Assembly (NCBI GenBank): GCA_028571685.1
Contig: CM053166.1
Coordinates: 62,706,111-62,770,110 of the forward strand
DNA length: 64,000 nucleotides
DNA from: Heterohyrax brucei
Lineage: Eukaryota; Chordata; Mammalia; Hyracoidea; Procaviidae
Direction: 5' to 3'
Below, in pieces: positions 33,980 through 44,471 of this stretch. How positions within the stretch are numbered: the first letter of the stretch is position 1; every line of letters begins with the position of its first letter. Under the pieces are notes generated by a model. The model saw only the letters and a list, made by a program, of their open reading frames with translations. It did not search any database and had not been told where the DNA came from. The position numbers and the translations under genes are program-made.

Positions 33980-35319
33980 TCCAAATTTCTTGATACAGAT
34001 GAGTGAGCATTTCCAGTGCTGCATCCACTTGTTGAAACATCTCAGTTGATATTCCATGAGATCATGAAGCCTTGTTCTTCACCAGTGCCTTCAATGCACT
34101 TCAATTTCTTTCCTCAGTACCGTTGATTCCTAATCATACGCTGTCTTAAAATAGCTGAACATCGACCAGTTCTTTTCAGTATAGTGACTCTGTGTAATCC
34201 TTCCTTCTTCTTTTGATGCTTCCTGAGTCTTTTTCTTCTTCTTCTTCTTCTTCTTTTTCTGTAGACCCTTACAATATTGCAACTCAAGGCTTGAATTATT
34301 TTTCCAGTTTTTTCAGCTTTAGGAATGTAGAGCGAGTTCTTCTATTTTGATTTTCTATTTCCAGCTCTCTCTTTGCACTTGTCATTATAACACTTCACTT
34401 TGTCTTCTCAAGCCACCAGTTGAAATCTTCTGTTCAGTTCTCTTCATTATTTCTTCCTTTTGCTTTAGTTAACTTATGTTCAAGAGCAAGTTTCAAAGTT
34501 TCGTCTGACATCAAATCTGGTCTTTTCTTTCTTGTCTTTTTAATGACTTCCTGCTTACTTCATGTATGATGTCTGTCATGGCATCCCACAGCTTGTCTGG
34601 TCTTCCATCATTAGTGTTCAGTGAGTCAAATTGATTCTTGAGATGGTCTCTAAACTCAGGTGGAACATAGTCAAGGTTGTATCTTGGTTTTCATGAACTT
34701 TTTAAGAATATTATTCAGTTTCAGTTTGAACTTACATTTAAAGAATTGATGACCTGTCCTGAAAACGGTACCTGGCATTGCTCTGACTGATCATATGAGT
34801 GACACATGAGCTCTTCCATTGTCTCTTTTCTCAGATACAGTTGATTTGATTCCTGTGTATTGTATCTGGCGACATCCGTGTGTATAGTCACCATGTATAT
34901 TGGTTACAAAAATGTATTTACAATGAAGAAGTCATTAGTTTTGCAAATTTCTATCATGTGTTCTCCATCATCATTTCTATCTTTAAGGCCATATTTTCCA
35001 AGTACCATTCCTTTTTCTGTGTTTCCGACTTTGGCATTCCAATCACCAGTAACTGTCAACGCATCCTCACTGCATGTTCAATCAGTTTCAGACTACTGAT
35101 ACTGGTAAAAATCTCCAGTTTCTTTATCTTTGGTTCTAGTGGCTGTATGAGACCACTGCTATAAAAAACTCATAGAAATACCATACGATACAGCAATCCC
35201 ACTGTCTTAATCATCCAGTGCTGCTACAACAGAAACACCACAAGTGGATGACTTTAACAAAGAGACATTTATTTTCTCACAGTCGAGTAGACTAGAAATT
35301 TAAATTCAGAGTACCAGCT

Positions 35320-35768
35320 TATCCTAGTCACTGGGTACTGCTCTAACAGAAAATACCACGAGTGGAAGGTTTCATGAGGAGAAGCTTTTGTTGTCACAGG
35401 CCGGTAAGCCACAAATCTATTAACAAGATACAAGTCCATTCAGAATAAGAAATCATCACAGTCCAGTAGGCTGAGTCCACATCCAGTGAGAGCATCTTGG
35501 CACAGGAACCTCGGGTCCAAAGGACGTACTCTGCTCTCGGTGCTTCTCTCTCGGTGGTCTGAGGTTCCCAACTTTCTCAGCTCACTTCTCTCCCTTATAT
35601 TCCACAAGCTTGAATCCTGCCTCGCTAACACAACTGCAAACCATTCTCCATCATCAATATCACAGAAGCAGGATTCACAACACACGGGAGGAAGGGCACC
35701 ATATTGGAACTCCAAACCAAGTCAAATCAACACATACATTTTGGGGGGACACAATTCAATCCATGACA
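35320..35768 (-). repeat. Solo LTR (LTR-inner), shorter subfamily
   Basis: It has the same family termini as the others (minus strand start TGTCATGGATTGAATTGTGT) but a different U3, shared with 47186-47644: CAGAGGCAGGATTCACAACA-type text and TTGGCACAGGAACCTC. The inferred TSD is CAGCT/TAGCT, with the left boundary uncertain by a few bases. Confidence 0.78.
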
Positions 35769-35945
35769 TAGCTCTAGGGGGTGGCTTTCTCTCTCTGAGG
35801 AAAGTCCTTGTCATTAGTTTCCCCTTGATCTGGGAGTATCTGAGGGCAAGAACCTCAGGTCCAAATGACATATTCTGCTCCTGGCACTGCTTTCATGGTA
35901 GTATGATGTCTCCAACTCTCAGCTTCCTTCCTTTTCCTTTTATCT

Positions 35946-36001
35946 CTTGTAAAATCCATGAGTCGGATCCGACTCGATGGCACTTGGCTGGCTTGTAAAA
36001 T
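35946..36001 (+). repeat. 36-bp micro-insertion with exact 10-bp TSD
   Basis: CTTGTAAAAT at 35946-35955 is repeated at 35992-36001. Between them are 36 bases, CCATGAGTCGGATCCGACTC followed by GATGGCACTTGGCTGG. The insert is the extreme 3' tail of a SINE/RTE-like family. Bases 35960-35975 are a perfect 16-bp palindrome. The host is LTR-outer. Confidence 0.88.
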
Positions 36002-38249
36002 AAAAAGTCGTGCAGGGCACACACCAGGGAAACTCCCTTTACTTTGGATCAGGGATGTGACCTTAGTAAGGGTGTTAAAATCCCATTCTAATGCTATTTG
36101 ACCCAAGTGTATGCTCCTAAAATGGAGGACACCAAACAATGCTGAAAATCATGGCCCACCCGAATCAATACACATGTTTTTAGGGGGACATAAATCAACC
36201 TATGACACCCATTCCTGGGAATACAGCCTAGAGAAATAAGAACTATCACACAGATAAATATATGCAGCATTGTCCACCATAGCAAAAATAAGGAAACAAC
36301 CTAGGTGCCCATCAACAGACAGGTGGATAAACAAATTATGGCACACACAGGCAATGGAATACTAAGAACAATGATGAATCTGTAAAACATCTCATGACAT
36401 GGATAAATCTGGAGGGCACTATGCTGAGTGAAGTAAGTCAGTCACAAAAGGACAAATATTGTATTACAGCACTACTATAAAAATTCATGAAAATGTTTAC
36501 ATACAAGAAGAAACAATCCTTGATGGTTACAAGGAAGAGGATGGGTGGGGTGGGATGGAAATATACTAAACTGATAATAGTTAAGTGGTAACTTTGATGA
36601 GGGGTAAGACAGTATACAGTACTGAGGAAGCCAGCACAACATGTACAAGGCAAGATCATGGGAGCTCCATAAACAAATCCAAACCCCTGAGTGACCAAAT
36701 GATTGCACTGTGGGCTTTGGAGACCATAGTCTTCAGGAACTTCTAGTTCAAGTGGCATAACAGTTTATTTTAAAAAATGTTCTGCATTCTCTTTAGGTGA
36801 ATAGCATTTGGGGTCTTAAAAATCTCTGAGTGGCCATCTAACATACTTTACTGGTCTCATCCCTTTGGGAGCAAGGGAGAACGAAGAAAACTAAAAACAT
36901 AAGGGAAAGGTTAGTCCAGATGACTAATGGACCACAGCTACTACAGCCTCCACCAGACTGAGGTCAGTACAAGTAAATGGTGCCTAGCTACCACTGACTT
37001 TTCTGACAAAGATCACAATAGAAAGAGCTAAAGAAAAATGTAGAACAGAATTTTAACTCACAGAAAAAGACCAAACTTACTGGCCTAACAGAGACTGAGG
37101 AAACCCTGAGAGTGTGGATTTGGACACCCTTTAAGCTTAGAAATGAAATCATACCTGAGGGTCACCCTTCGGCCAAGGATTAAACAGGTCCATAAAACAT
37201 AATGCAGCAAAAGGAGAATACCAGCTTAGGGGTAAAGATGAGAAAGAAGGAGGGGACAGGAAAACTAATCAAGGTCAAGAAAGGAGAACGTCAACATGTT
37301 GTGGCATTGCTAACCAGTGTCATAAAGCAATATGTATACTAATTGTTTTGTCTATTTTTACTGTGACTGAGTGAAAGCGTACAATCCAATATAAATTTAC
37401 ATGGCTGCCTATGTGCACTGCTCTCCCTGCCTGGTGATATCACACTCCTCCTGTCCGTTCTATACATGTCATATCTTCCTAACAATCTCTTGTCACTTCC
37501 TCTCCACCCCCTACCCCACCTCCAGTAAGAGGCCCGCAGGACGACAACCTATGGATGCACAGAACCATAAAGTGCACACACGATATGGTCATTCTGTGTC
37601 GCCGAGACCAATCCATTCCTGTCCGAAGAGTTAACCTCAGTAATGATATATGGACAGGGGCAGCATGAGGACCAGGGGCCATGCTTTCCAGGGAAGCCCT
37701 AAACCTCTGAACCATCAGTTGCAGTGAGACTCAACTTTGTGAGCCCCATTATGGCTATCACTGGTGGTGGTCGGGCACCATCTTGTTCCTCCAGTCACAT
37801 TTCAATGCAGGCACCCACTCACTTGGGTCTCTCTGTCTTCTGGGTTCTTTTTCCCCCATGTCGTTTTGGTCTTTGGTGATTGCTGGTTCCTGTTGAGTTG
37901 GGGCCGTTTGGTGTACCTCAGATGGCAGCTTGCTAGCTTTTAAGACCCCAGATGCCACTCACCAACATGGGGTGCAGAAGACTCTCTCAGCAATACTCTA
38001 GTTATGCAAATTGGCTTCGATGTCCCCCAAGAAAATGGTCCCTGGACCTCCACCCTTGTTACTCTGTCCTTGCTATATTGGGTTAAGATTGGAGGAGTAT
38101 TCATGTTATGCTGAAGTAAAGTTAAATTGATCTTCTTTCTAATGTGTGTTGTCACTGATTTCACCCATCTAAATTTCTATCAACTAAGCTGTAACCAGCC
38201 CTCTCCCTCCCTCCCTCCTCACCGTTGCAACCCTCATAGAGTCTTTTCT

Positions 38250-40776
38250 TCTATACATGAGTCTATTTTTAAGTTCTTATAGCAGGGGTTTCATACAATA
38301 TTTGTCCTTTTGCTGCTGACTATTTTCATTCAACATAATGTCTTCTGATTGAAACCAGGTTACCAGATGCTTCCTAAAATCATCATTGCTCTTTAGCATT
38401 GCATAGTATTCCATTGAGTATATATACCATAGCTTGATTATCCATTCATCTGTTGTTGGGCTTCTGGACTGATTTCACCTTTTTGCTGTAGTGGACTGTT
38501 CTGCAATAAACATTCATGTGCCTGTATCCGTTGGTGTGAATGCCCTTGATTCTGTAGGATATGTTCCAAGAAGTGGAATTACTGGGTCAAATTGTGTATC
38601 TATTTCCAGCTTTTTAAGGAAGCACCAGATTGCTTTACAAAGAGATTGTACCATTCAGCAATGCCACCACCAGTGTAGGAGAGTTCCAATTTCTTCACAG
38701 CCTCTCCAGCATTTGTTGTTTTGTGTTTTTTGGATAGTGGCCAAACTTGCTGGTCAGAGATGAAATCTCATGTTAGTTTTAATTTGAATTTCTTTAATAG
38801 CTAATGATCATGAGCAATTCCACATGTGTTTTTTGACTGTTTGGATATCCTCTTTAGAGAAGTGTCTCTCCATCTCCTTCACTTATCACTTAATCAGATT
38901 ATTTATCCTTTTCTTATAGATGCTTTGTAGTACCTTATAGATTATGGAGATCAGATATCCGTCTGACATATAGTTGCCAAATATTTTTTTCCCATTCTGT
39001 AGGTGGTGTCATGGATTGAATTGTGTCCCCTCAAAATTATATGTAGCCATGTGGCTGGGCCATGATTCCCAGTATCTTGTGACTGTTCTCCATTTTGTGG
39101 TTTTTGTATGCTGTATGTTAAAGAATTAGGGTGGGGCTATAAATCCCTTCATGAGATCACCTCCCTGCTCCACTGTAAAGGGAGTTTCCCTGGAGTGTGG
39201 CTTACCCCACCCTTAATCCTTTCGTCTTGCAGGAGATAAAAGGAAGGGAAGCAGGCAGACAGTAGGGAACCTCACACCATCAAGCAAGCAGCACCAGGAG
39301 AAGAACACGTCCTACAGACCTGAGGTTCCTCTTCCAGGACACTCCCTGGACAAAGACTGATGCAATACTGGACTTTCCTCCAGAGCCGACAACGGGGAAA
39401 ATCTTCCCCTGGAGTAGACATCCTGAATTTGGACTCATAGCCCACCGGACTGTGTAAGAATAAACTCTCCTTTGTTAAAGCCATCCACTCTGGTATTTCT
39501 GTTAGAGCAGCCCTAGCTGACTAAAACAGGTGATCTTTAATTCTTTCAATAACGTCTTCGGATGAGCATAAGTGTTTGATTCTTAGTAGTTCCCATTTGT
39601 CTATTTTCTCTTCTGTTGATTGTGCTTTGTCAGATTTTGAAGTCTGTCTACATTGTGTATTAAAACTTTATTGTTGATCCTATTTTTTCTTGGATGAGCT
39701 TTACCTTTTTAGTTTTGATATTTAGGTCTTTAACCCAATTTGAGTTGATTTTCATGTAAGGTGTAAGATACGGTCTTCTTTCAATTTTTTGGACATAGAT
39801 GTTCAATTTTGCTAGCACCATCTGTTAAAGAGACTCTTTTTACTCCAGTTTAAGGTCTTAGGGCTTTTGCCAAATATCAACTGTTCATGGGAGGATGGTG
39901 GCATCTCTGGGGTCTCAACTCTGTTCCATGGATCTATATGTTTCTTTCTGTACCAGTACCAGGATGTTTTGAAAACTGTGGCAGTGTAATAGGTTCTAAA
40001 GTTGGATAGTGAGAGGCCTCCCAGTGTGTTCTTCTTCTTCAGCAGTGCTTTACTTATCCGGGGCTTCTTCTCTTTCTAAACAAAGTTGGTGATTTGTTTC
40101 TCCATCTTGTTAAAAAGTGTCACTGGCATTTGTATTGGGATTGCCTTATGTAAGTAGATTGCTTTGGATGAAATAGACATTTTCACATTGTTAGGTCTTC
40201 CTATCCATGAGCAGGGTAGATTTCTCCATCTGTGTAAGTCTCTCTTAGTTTCTTGTCATAAAGGTCTGTTATTTCTCCGGTTAGACTTATTCTCAGGTAT
40301 TTTATCCTTTTGGAGCCCATAGTAAATGGTACTGATTTGGTGACTTGTTCTTTAATAATCTCATTGTTGGTGTAAAGGAATCCTACTGATTTACTTATGT
40401 TTGTCTTGTATCCTGAGATTTGCTGAGCTTTTCTACCAGTTTGAATAGTTTCCCTGTGGATTCCTTAGGATTCTCTGCATATACAATCATATCATCTGCA
40501 AATAGGGAGATTTTTCTTCTTCTTTGCCAGTGCAGATGCCCTTTAATTCTTAGTCTTGTCTAATTGCTCTGGCCAGAACTTCTAGTACAATGCTGAATAG
40601 GAGAGGTGAGAGTGGGCATCCTTGACTAGTTCCTGCTCTCAAGAGGAATCATTTCAGTCTCTCTCCATTCAGGGTGATGTATGCAGTTGGCTTTGTATAA
40701 ATGACCCTTATTGCATTGAGGAACTTGCCGTCTATTCCTGTTTTGCTGAGTTGTTAGCACAAATGCCTTTCTGAAT
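38250..40776 (-). pseudogene. L1-F ORF2, RT to C-terminus, heavily decayed
   Basis: No long open frame remains, but aligned phrases show the RT (the FADD box is intact at DNA level near 40490, as ATCATCTGCAAATAGGG antisense), the region of GGLSLPD near 40020 and the zinc-knuckle region near 38670. The solo LTR interrupts it at 39007-39528. It has more substitutions than L1-A. Confidence 0.8.
39007..39528 (+). repeat. Solo LTR, MaLR-type, in L1-F
   Basis: It starts TGTCATGGATTGAATTGTGT and ends GCTGACTAAAACA. The flanks GGTGG (39002-39006) and GGTGA (39529-39533) form a 5-bp TSD with one mismatch. It aligns end to end with the copies at 9801, 16278 and 56286. Confidence 0.87.
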
Positions 40777-41126
40777 TAATTGAGCTCTAGGATCTGGCAT
40801 TGGGTTCTCAGATCTTACTAGGCACTAGTAATGGACAAAATTGCCTCTCCCAAAGACAAGCCAGTGTCTGCTGCACCTCAATCCTGCTGACTAACCATTT
40901 TGGAGAACTGCATGTTCCCATGCCTTCTTTGTTATCTGGGAGGCAGGGACTGGGAGTGTGTGGCAAACACGCTGAACCGTGGTGCTTAAGTTAACAGCAA
41001 ATAGTGCACCAGAGGGACAGTCACATATTGAGAGCCCAGCTACTGACTGAGGGCACCAATGCCCATACACTCTCTCTTTTCTGAGCTGCACCACAGACTC
41101 TGCTTTTCACAGCAGTAGGGACAGCT

Positions 41127-41160
41127 CAGCTGGGATGCCATCTCAGCTGGGATGCCATCT
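41127..41160 (+). repeat. 17-bp tandem duplication in the L1-G 5' UTR
   Basis: CAGCTGGGATGCCATCT occurs twice in tandem (41127-41143 and 41144-41160), where other L1 copies have one equivalent. Confidence 0.85.
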
Positions 41161-42360
41161 CAGCTGGCTGGGAGGCAAAATCATCCAGCCAGGGGCCTTA
41201 GCTGCTGCTGGTTCTCAAGAGCAATAGCAGCCAATCTGGCAAGTACTTTTTCAGCAGAAAAGCAGCATTTGAGATGATTTGTGTCTAGATTTGCAGGTGG
41301 GGCCTGGCAGAGGATGGCAGGAAGGCCCTAACTGCTCCCTAGTTTGAACCACGTCATAGTAGCTAGGGATGGGCTATGGGATACTTTCATTTTCAGACAG
41401 AAGGTGGGATGTGCCACACCTGAGGGCCTGTTTTAGGCAGCTGTTGGACAGCTCCAGTAAAGTTCCCTTTGAAAATAAGACCACTGGGAGAACTGAATGC
41501 TGAGACTCCCAGCAGCATCCCCTCCACTCTTCACTGATCCACAACATAAGGTTGGCTGATGGCCTCCTCCCAGTGACTTCAAAAGTAGAGCACTGTCTTT
41601 GCCAGCCAAGAGGCAGAGTCTGCCACCCCAGAGAGATCACCTGGGGCCAGTCATTGGGGCACATAGAGGTGGCTGGTGACCAACTCCCCACTTAGAACTA
41701 TGGCTCAGCTCCCATTGAGGTACCAGCAGAGAAACTGAACAACTTCTAGATGGTGCACAGACAACAGTCAATCACTAACCATTTTAAAAAAACAGTCCAC
41801 CATGGCCCCAGAAAACTCCCAAAATAAAGAAACAAAAAACTTCCCAGATGAAGAAACCTTTCTGAAACTATTGGAAGTCAAGTACAAAAGAATTGTACAT
41901 AGAGACATCCTAGAGATTAAACAAAATGCAGCAAAACAAAATGAAAAATTAAGTAAACTATGTGAACTGACAGAACATCACGGATCTGAAATCCATCAGA
42001 TAAATAACAAAATTTCAAAATTACACAATTCATTCCAAAGCCAAAAGAACAGAATTGAGGAGATGGAAGTCAGACTTATTGCCCTTATGAATAGAGCAAC
42101 TGACACCAGCATGTATGAGGAGAAATCAGAAAAAAAATAAATAAGAAAAATGAAGAAACATTAAGAAACACATGGGACATGATTAAGAGGAATAATCTAT
42201 GAATAATTGGAGTTCCTGAACATGGGAGTCTAGATGAAAATACAGAGAGCATTGTTGTAGAGTTACTGACAGTAAACTTCCCTGAAATTATGAAAGAAGA
42301 GAACATAGATATTCAAGATAGTGTATCAAACACCACAAAAACAAGACCCCAAAAGAAAGA

Positions 42361-42480
42361 CACCAAGACATATTATAATTAGACTTAATAAAATGAAAGA
42401 CACAAAGACATATTATAATTAGGCTTAATAAAATGAAAGACACCAAGACATATTATAATCAAGCTTAATAAAATGAAACA
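42361..42480 (+). repeat. 40-bp unit in three tandem copies
   Basis: Copies start at 42361, 42401 and 42441 with CACCAAGACATATTATAATT or one-base variants. All other L1 copies have this ORF1 segment once. Confidence 0.93.
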
Positions 42481-42515
42481 TAAACATATCCGACTTGACA
42501 GTACTTGGGTAAACA
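42481..42515 (+). repeat. 23-bp micro-insertion with 6-bp TSD in L1-G ORF1
   Basis: TAAACA at 42481-42486 is repeated at 42510-42515. The 23 bases between, TATCCGACTTGACAGTACTT then GGG, are a decayed version of GATCCGACTCGATGGCACTT then GGC seen at 35966-35988. Other L1 copies read straight through (AAACATAAGCAGAAACTC). Confidence 0.72.
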
Positions 42516-43252
42516 GAGGCTCTTAAAGACAGTGAGGCTGAAAGCAAAGCTAACATACAGAGGGAATCCCTGTAGGCTTTCATCTGACTTCTCTGCAGAA
42601 ATGATGTTGGCAAGAAAGCAGTGGAATGGCACATGCAAAGCTCTCAAGGAGAAAAACTTCCAACCAATAATTATTATCCTGAAAAAGTGTCTCTCAAATA
42701 TGATGGGTGAAATTAAGATGTTTGGAGATAAACAGAAGCTTAGAGACTTTGTGAAAACCAAACCAAAAACTATAAGAAATACTGAAAGAAGCTGTTTGTT
42801 TAGAAAAACAAAAACATTAAGTGTATACTTAAAGAGGCAACGCAGGACACAACATCCAGAATCCTACTTAAGGAAGTCACGAAGCTCAATCAAAACTATA
42901 TTATTGAAAGAAGGGAACCAGTGATTATAACACGAAAACTACGACATTGTCACGATAAAAAGAGGGATATATCACAGTAGTTACAACCCTTTCAGATGGA
43001 GAGGAAATTAAAAAGATACACAGAAGTGAAAGTAAGATTTAAACTTAGAATATTAAGGGGGATTATATTGGTAGTCACAAAGCAAAACAACAATGTGACA
43101 TGGGAAAACAGGACACATAATACAGGAGTCTCAACAAATACGAAACCAACACTGAAAAATATCAAAAGCCCACCCATAAAGAAGAATGACTGAGAACAGA
43201 ATATTAAGAAAAACATAGAAAACATCGACAACACAAAAATAAGTGCATCAAA

Positions 43253-44471
43253 ATGACAGCACTAAACACATACCTATCAATAATTACACTGAATGTAAAT
43301 GGAGTGAACCTTCCAATAAAGAGACAGCAAGTAACATCCTGGATCAAAAGACTGGATTCTTCTATATGTTGCTTACAAGAAACATACCTAATACTCAAAG
43401 ATATGAGGAAACTGAAAATCAAAGGATCGAAAAATATATACCAAGCCAACAACATACAAAGAAGAGTGGAAGTGGTAATATCAATCTCAGATAAAACAGA
43501 TTTTAATATAAGATCCACCATTGTGGAAAAGCATGGTCACTACTTATTGCTGAAAGGTTCAATACTTAAGCAGGAAATAACAATATTAAATATTTATGTA
43601 TCCACTACTAGAGCATCTAAATACATTGAACAACCACTGACAACACTGAAAAATGGGATAGATCACTCCACAATAACAGTTGGAGACTTCAACACTTCAC
43701 TTTCAATAATGGACAGATCACCAGAAAAAGCTCAGTAAAGATACAGATCTTATTGTGACAACTAACCAACTAGACCTCATGGACATATACAAAACTTTTT
43801 ATCCATCAACAGATAAGTACATCTTCTTCTCCAAAGCACATGGAACATTTTCCAGAATAGACCATGTGTTAGGACATAAAGCAAGTCTGAGAAAAAGCCA
43901 AATCACTGAATTACTGCAAAGCATATTATCAGACCATAAAGCCATAAAAGTTGAAATCAATAAGCAGAAGAAAAAAGAAGGTAGAAATTTGAACTCATGG
44001 AAACTGAACAACACCTTTCGTAAAAAGCCATGGGTTATAGAAGAAATCAAGGACAAAATGAAGAAATTTATGGAATCAAATGAGAATGAAAATACATCAT
44101 ACCAGAAGCTATGGGATAGAGCCAAAGCTGTGCTCAGAGGTCAGTTTATCTTTATAAATGCACACATCCAGACTGAAAAAAAGGACCCAAACCAAAGCAT
44201 TAACCCTACAGCTTGAAAAAGTAGAGAGAGCAAAAGAGGAACCCCTCAGGTACCAGAAGAAAACAAATCATAAGGATTAGAGCATAACTAAATGAATTAG
44301 AGAATAGAGTAACTGAAAAAAATCAACAAAATCAAAAGTTGGTTCTTTGAAAAGATCAACAGAATGGATAAACGGTTGGCTACACTTACAAAAGAAAAAC
44401 AGGAGAGGAAACAACCTGAACAGGAATGAGCTAGAAGATGTCAAAACAGACTAATCTGAAATCAAAAGTAT
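43253..44471 (+). pseudogene. L1-G ORF2 part 1 (endonuclease)
   Basis: The start MTALNTYLSIITLNVNG is canonical. CCLQETYL keeps the Glu, VGDFNTSLS keeps Asp and Asn, and SDHKAIKVEI keeps the His, so the endonuclease catalytic set is the best conserved in the window. One frame change near 43735 joins 43253-43738 to 43755-44216, and further breaks follow. The frame continues after L1-H at 46079. Confidence 0.9.

Larger units (their letters stand above)
31011..35158 (-). mobile_element. RTE LINE (3' terminus to endonuclease), split by L1-E
   Basis: The left end is the RTE 3' terminus (CTGTTGTTATGTGCCCTCAA). Read leftward from 35158, the element gives the endonuclease C-terminal part, a linker, the RT and the C-terminal region. 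It is interrupted by L1-E at 32376-33979, between copies of TCCAAATTTCTT. Reading frames are badly broken: the RT box that should read YADD gives YVGN near 31765. The longest open piece, 31333-31626, is the post-RT region. A CTT microsatellite lies at 34230-34258. The 5' end is truncated inside the endonuclease. Confidence 0.85.
35203..36207 (-). repeat. Solo LTR (LTR-outer), split by LTR-inner and a micro-insertion
   Basis: On the minus strand it runs from TGTCATAGGTTGATTTATGT to a GATTAAGACA end. Near-identical 5-bp flanks (CCCAC at 35198-35202, CCCAT at 36208-36212) are its TSD in an old L1. It is interrupted at 35320-35768 by a related LTR and at 35956-35991 by a tail-only insertion. Without these it is about 520 bp. 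Confidence 0.8.
35159..37345 (+). mobile_element. Old L1 3' part, hosting nested LTRs
   Basis: ACCATACGATACAGCAATCC before the LTR and CCCATTCCTGGGAATACAGC after it join into the typical end of L1 ORF2 (proline, then CCAGCAATCCCACTCCTGGG-type text). GCAGCATTGTCCACCATAGC, CCTAGGTGCCCATCAACAGA and a long decayed 3' UTR follow to about 37345. It is clearly older than the L1-A to L1-I group. Confidence 0.7.
37346..40776 (-). mobile_element. L1-F, 5'-truncated LINE-1
   Basis: It runs from the L1 3' terminus (CTATTTTTACTGTGACTGAG) through the 3' UTR and ORF2 to a point in the RT just past the region of GTRQGCPL. It is split by a solo LTR at 39007-39528. It ends head-to-head with the 5' side of L1-G at 40776/40777, inside a text matching AAATGCCTTTTCTGCATCAA. 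I find no clear TSD. Confidence 0.88.
41750..42820 (+). pseudogene. L1-G ORF1, broken, with tandem repeat and micro-insertion
   Basis: The family start lies near 41750. The open piece 41802-42140 (MAPENSQNKETKNFPDEETF...) is in another frame and covers the N-terminus and coiled coil (HHGSEIHQINNKISKLHNSF). The C-terminal part is at 42505-42820 (AKLTYRGNPCRLSSDFSAEM). Between them a 40-bp unit is present three times (42361-42480) and a 23-bp insert with its 6-bp TSD follows (42487-42515). Neither addition keeps the frame. Confidence 0.88.

Noticed and set aside
35486-35998. 170-codon plus-strand frame
   Set aside because: It crosses from LTR-inner into LTR-outer and through the micro-insertion. 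These are unrelated pieces joined by insertion, so it cannot be a gene.
42361-42480. CRISPR-like repeat array
   Set aside because: The 40-bp units are directly tandem without spacers, and the host is a eukaryotic L1.
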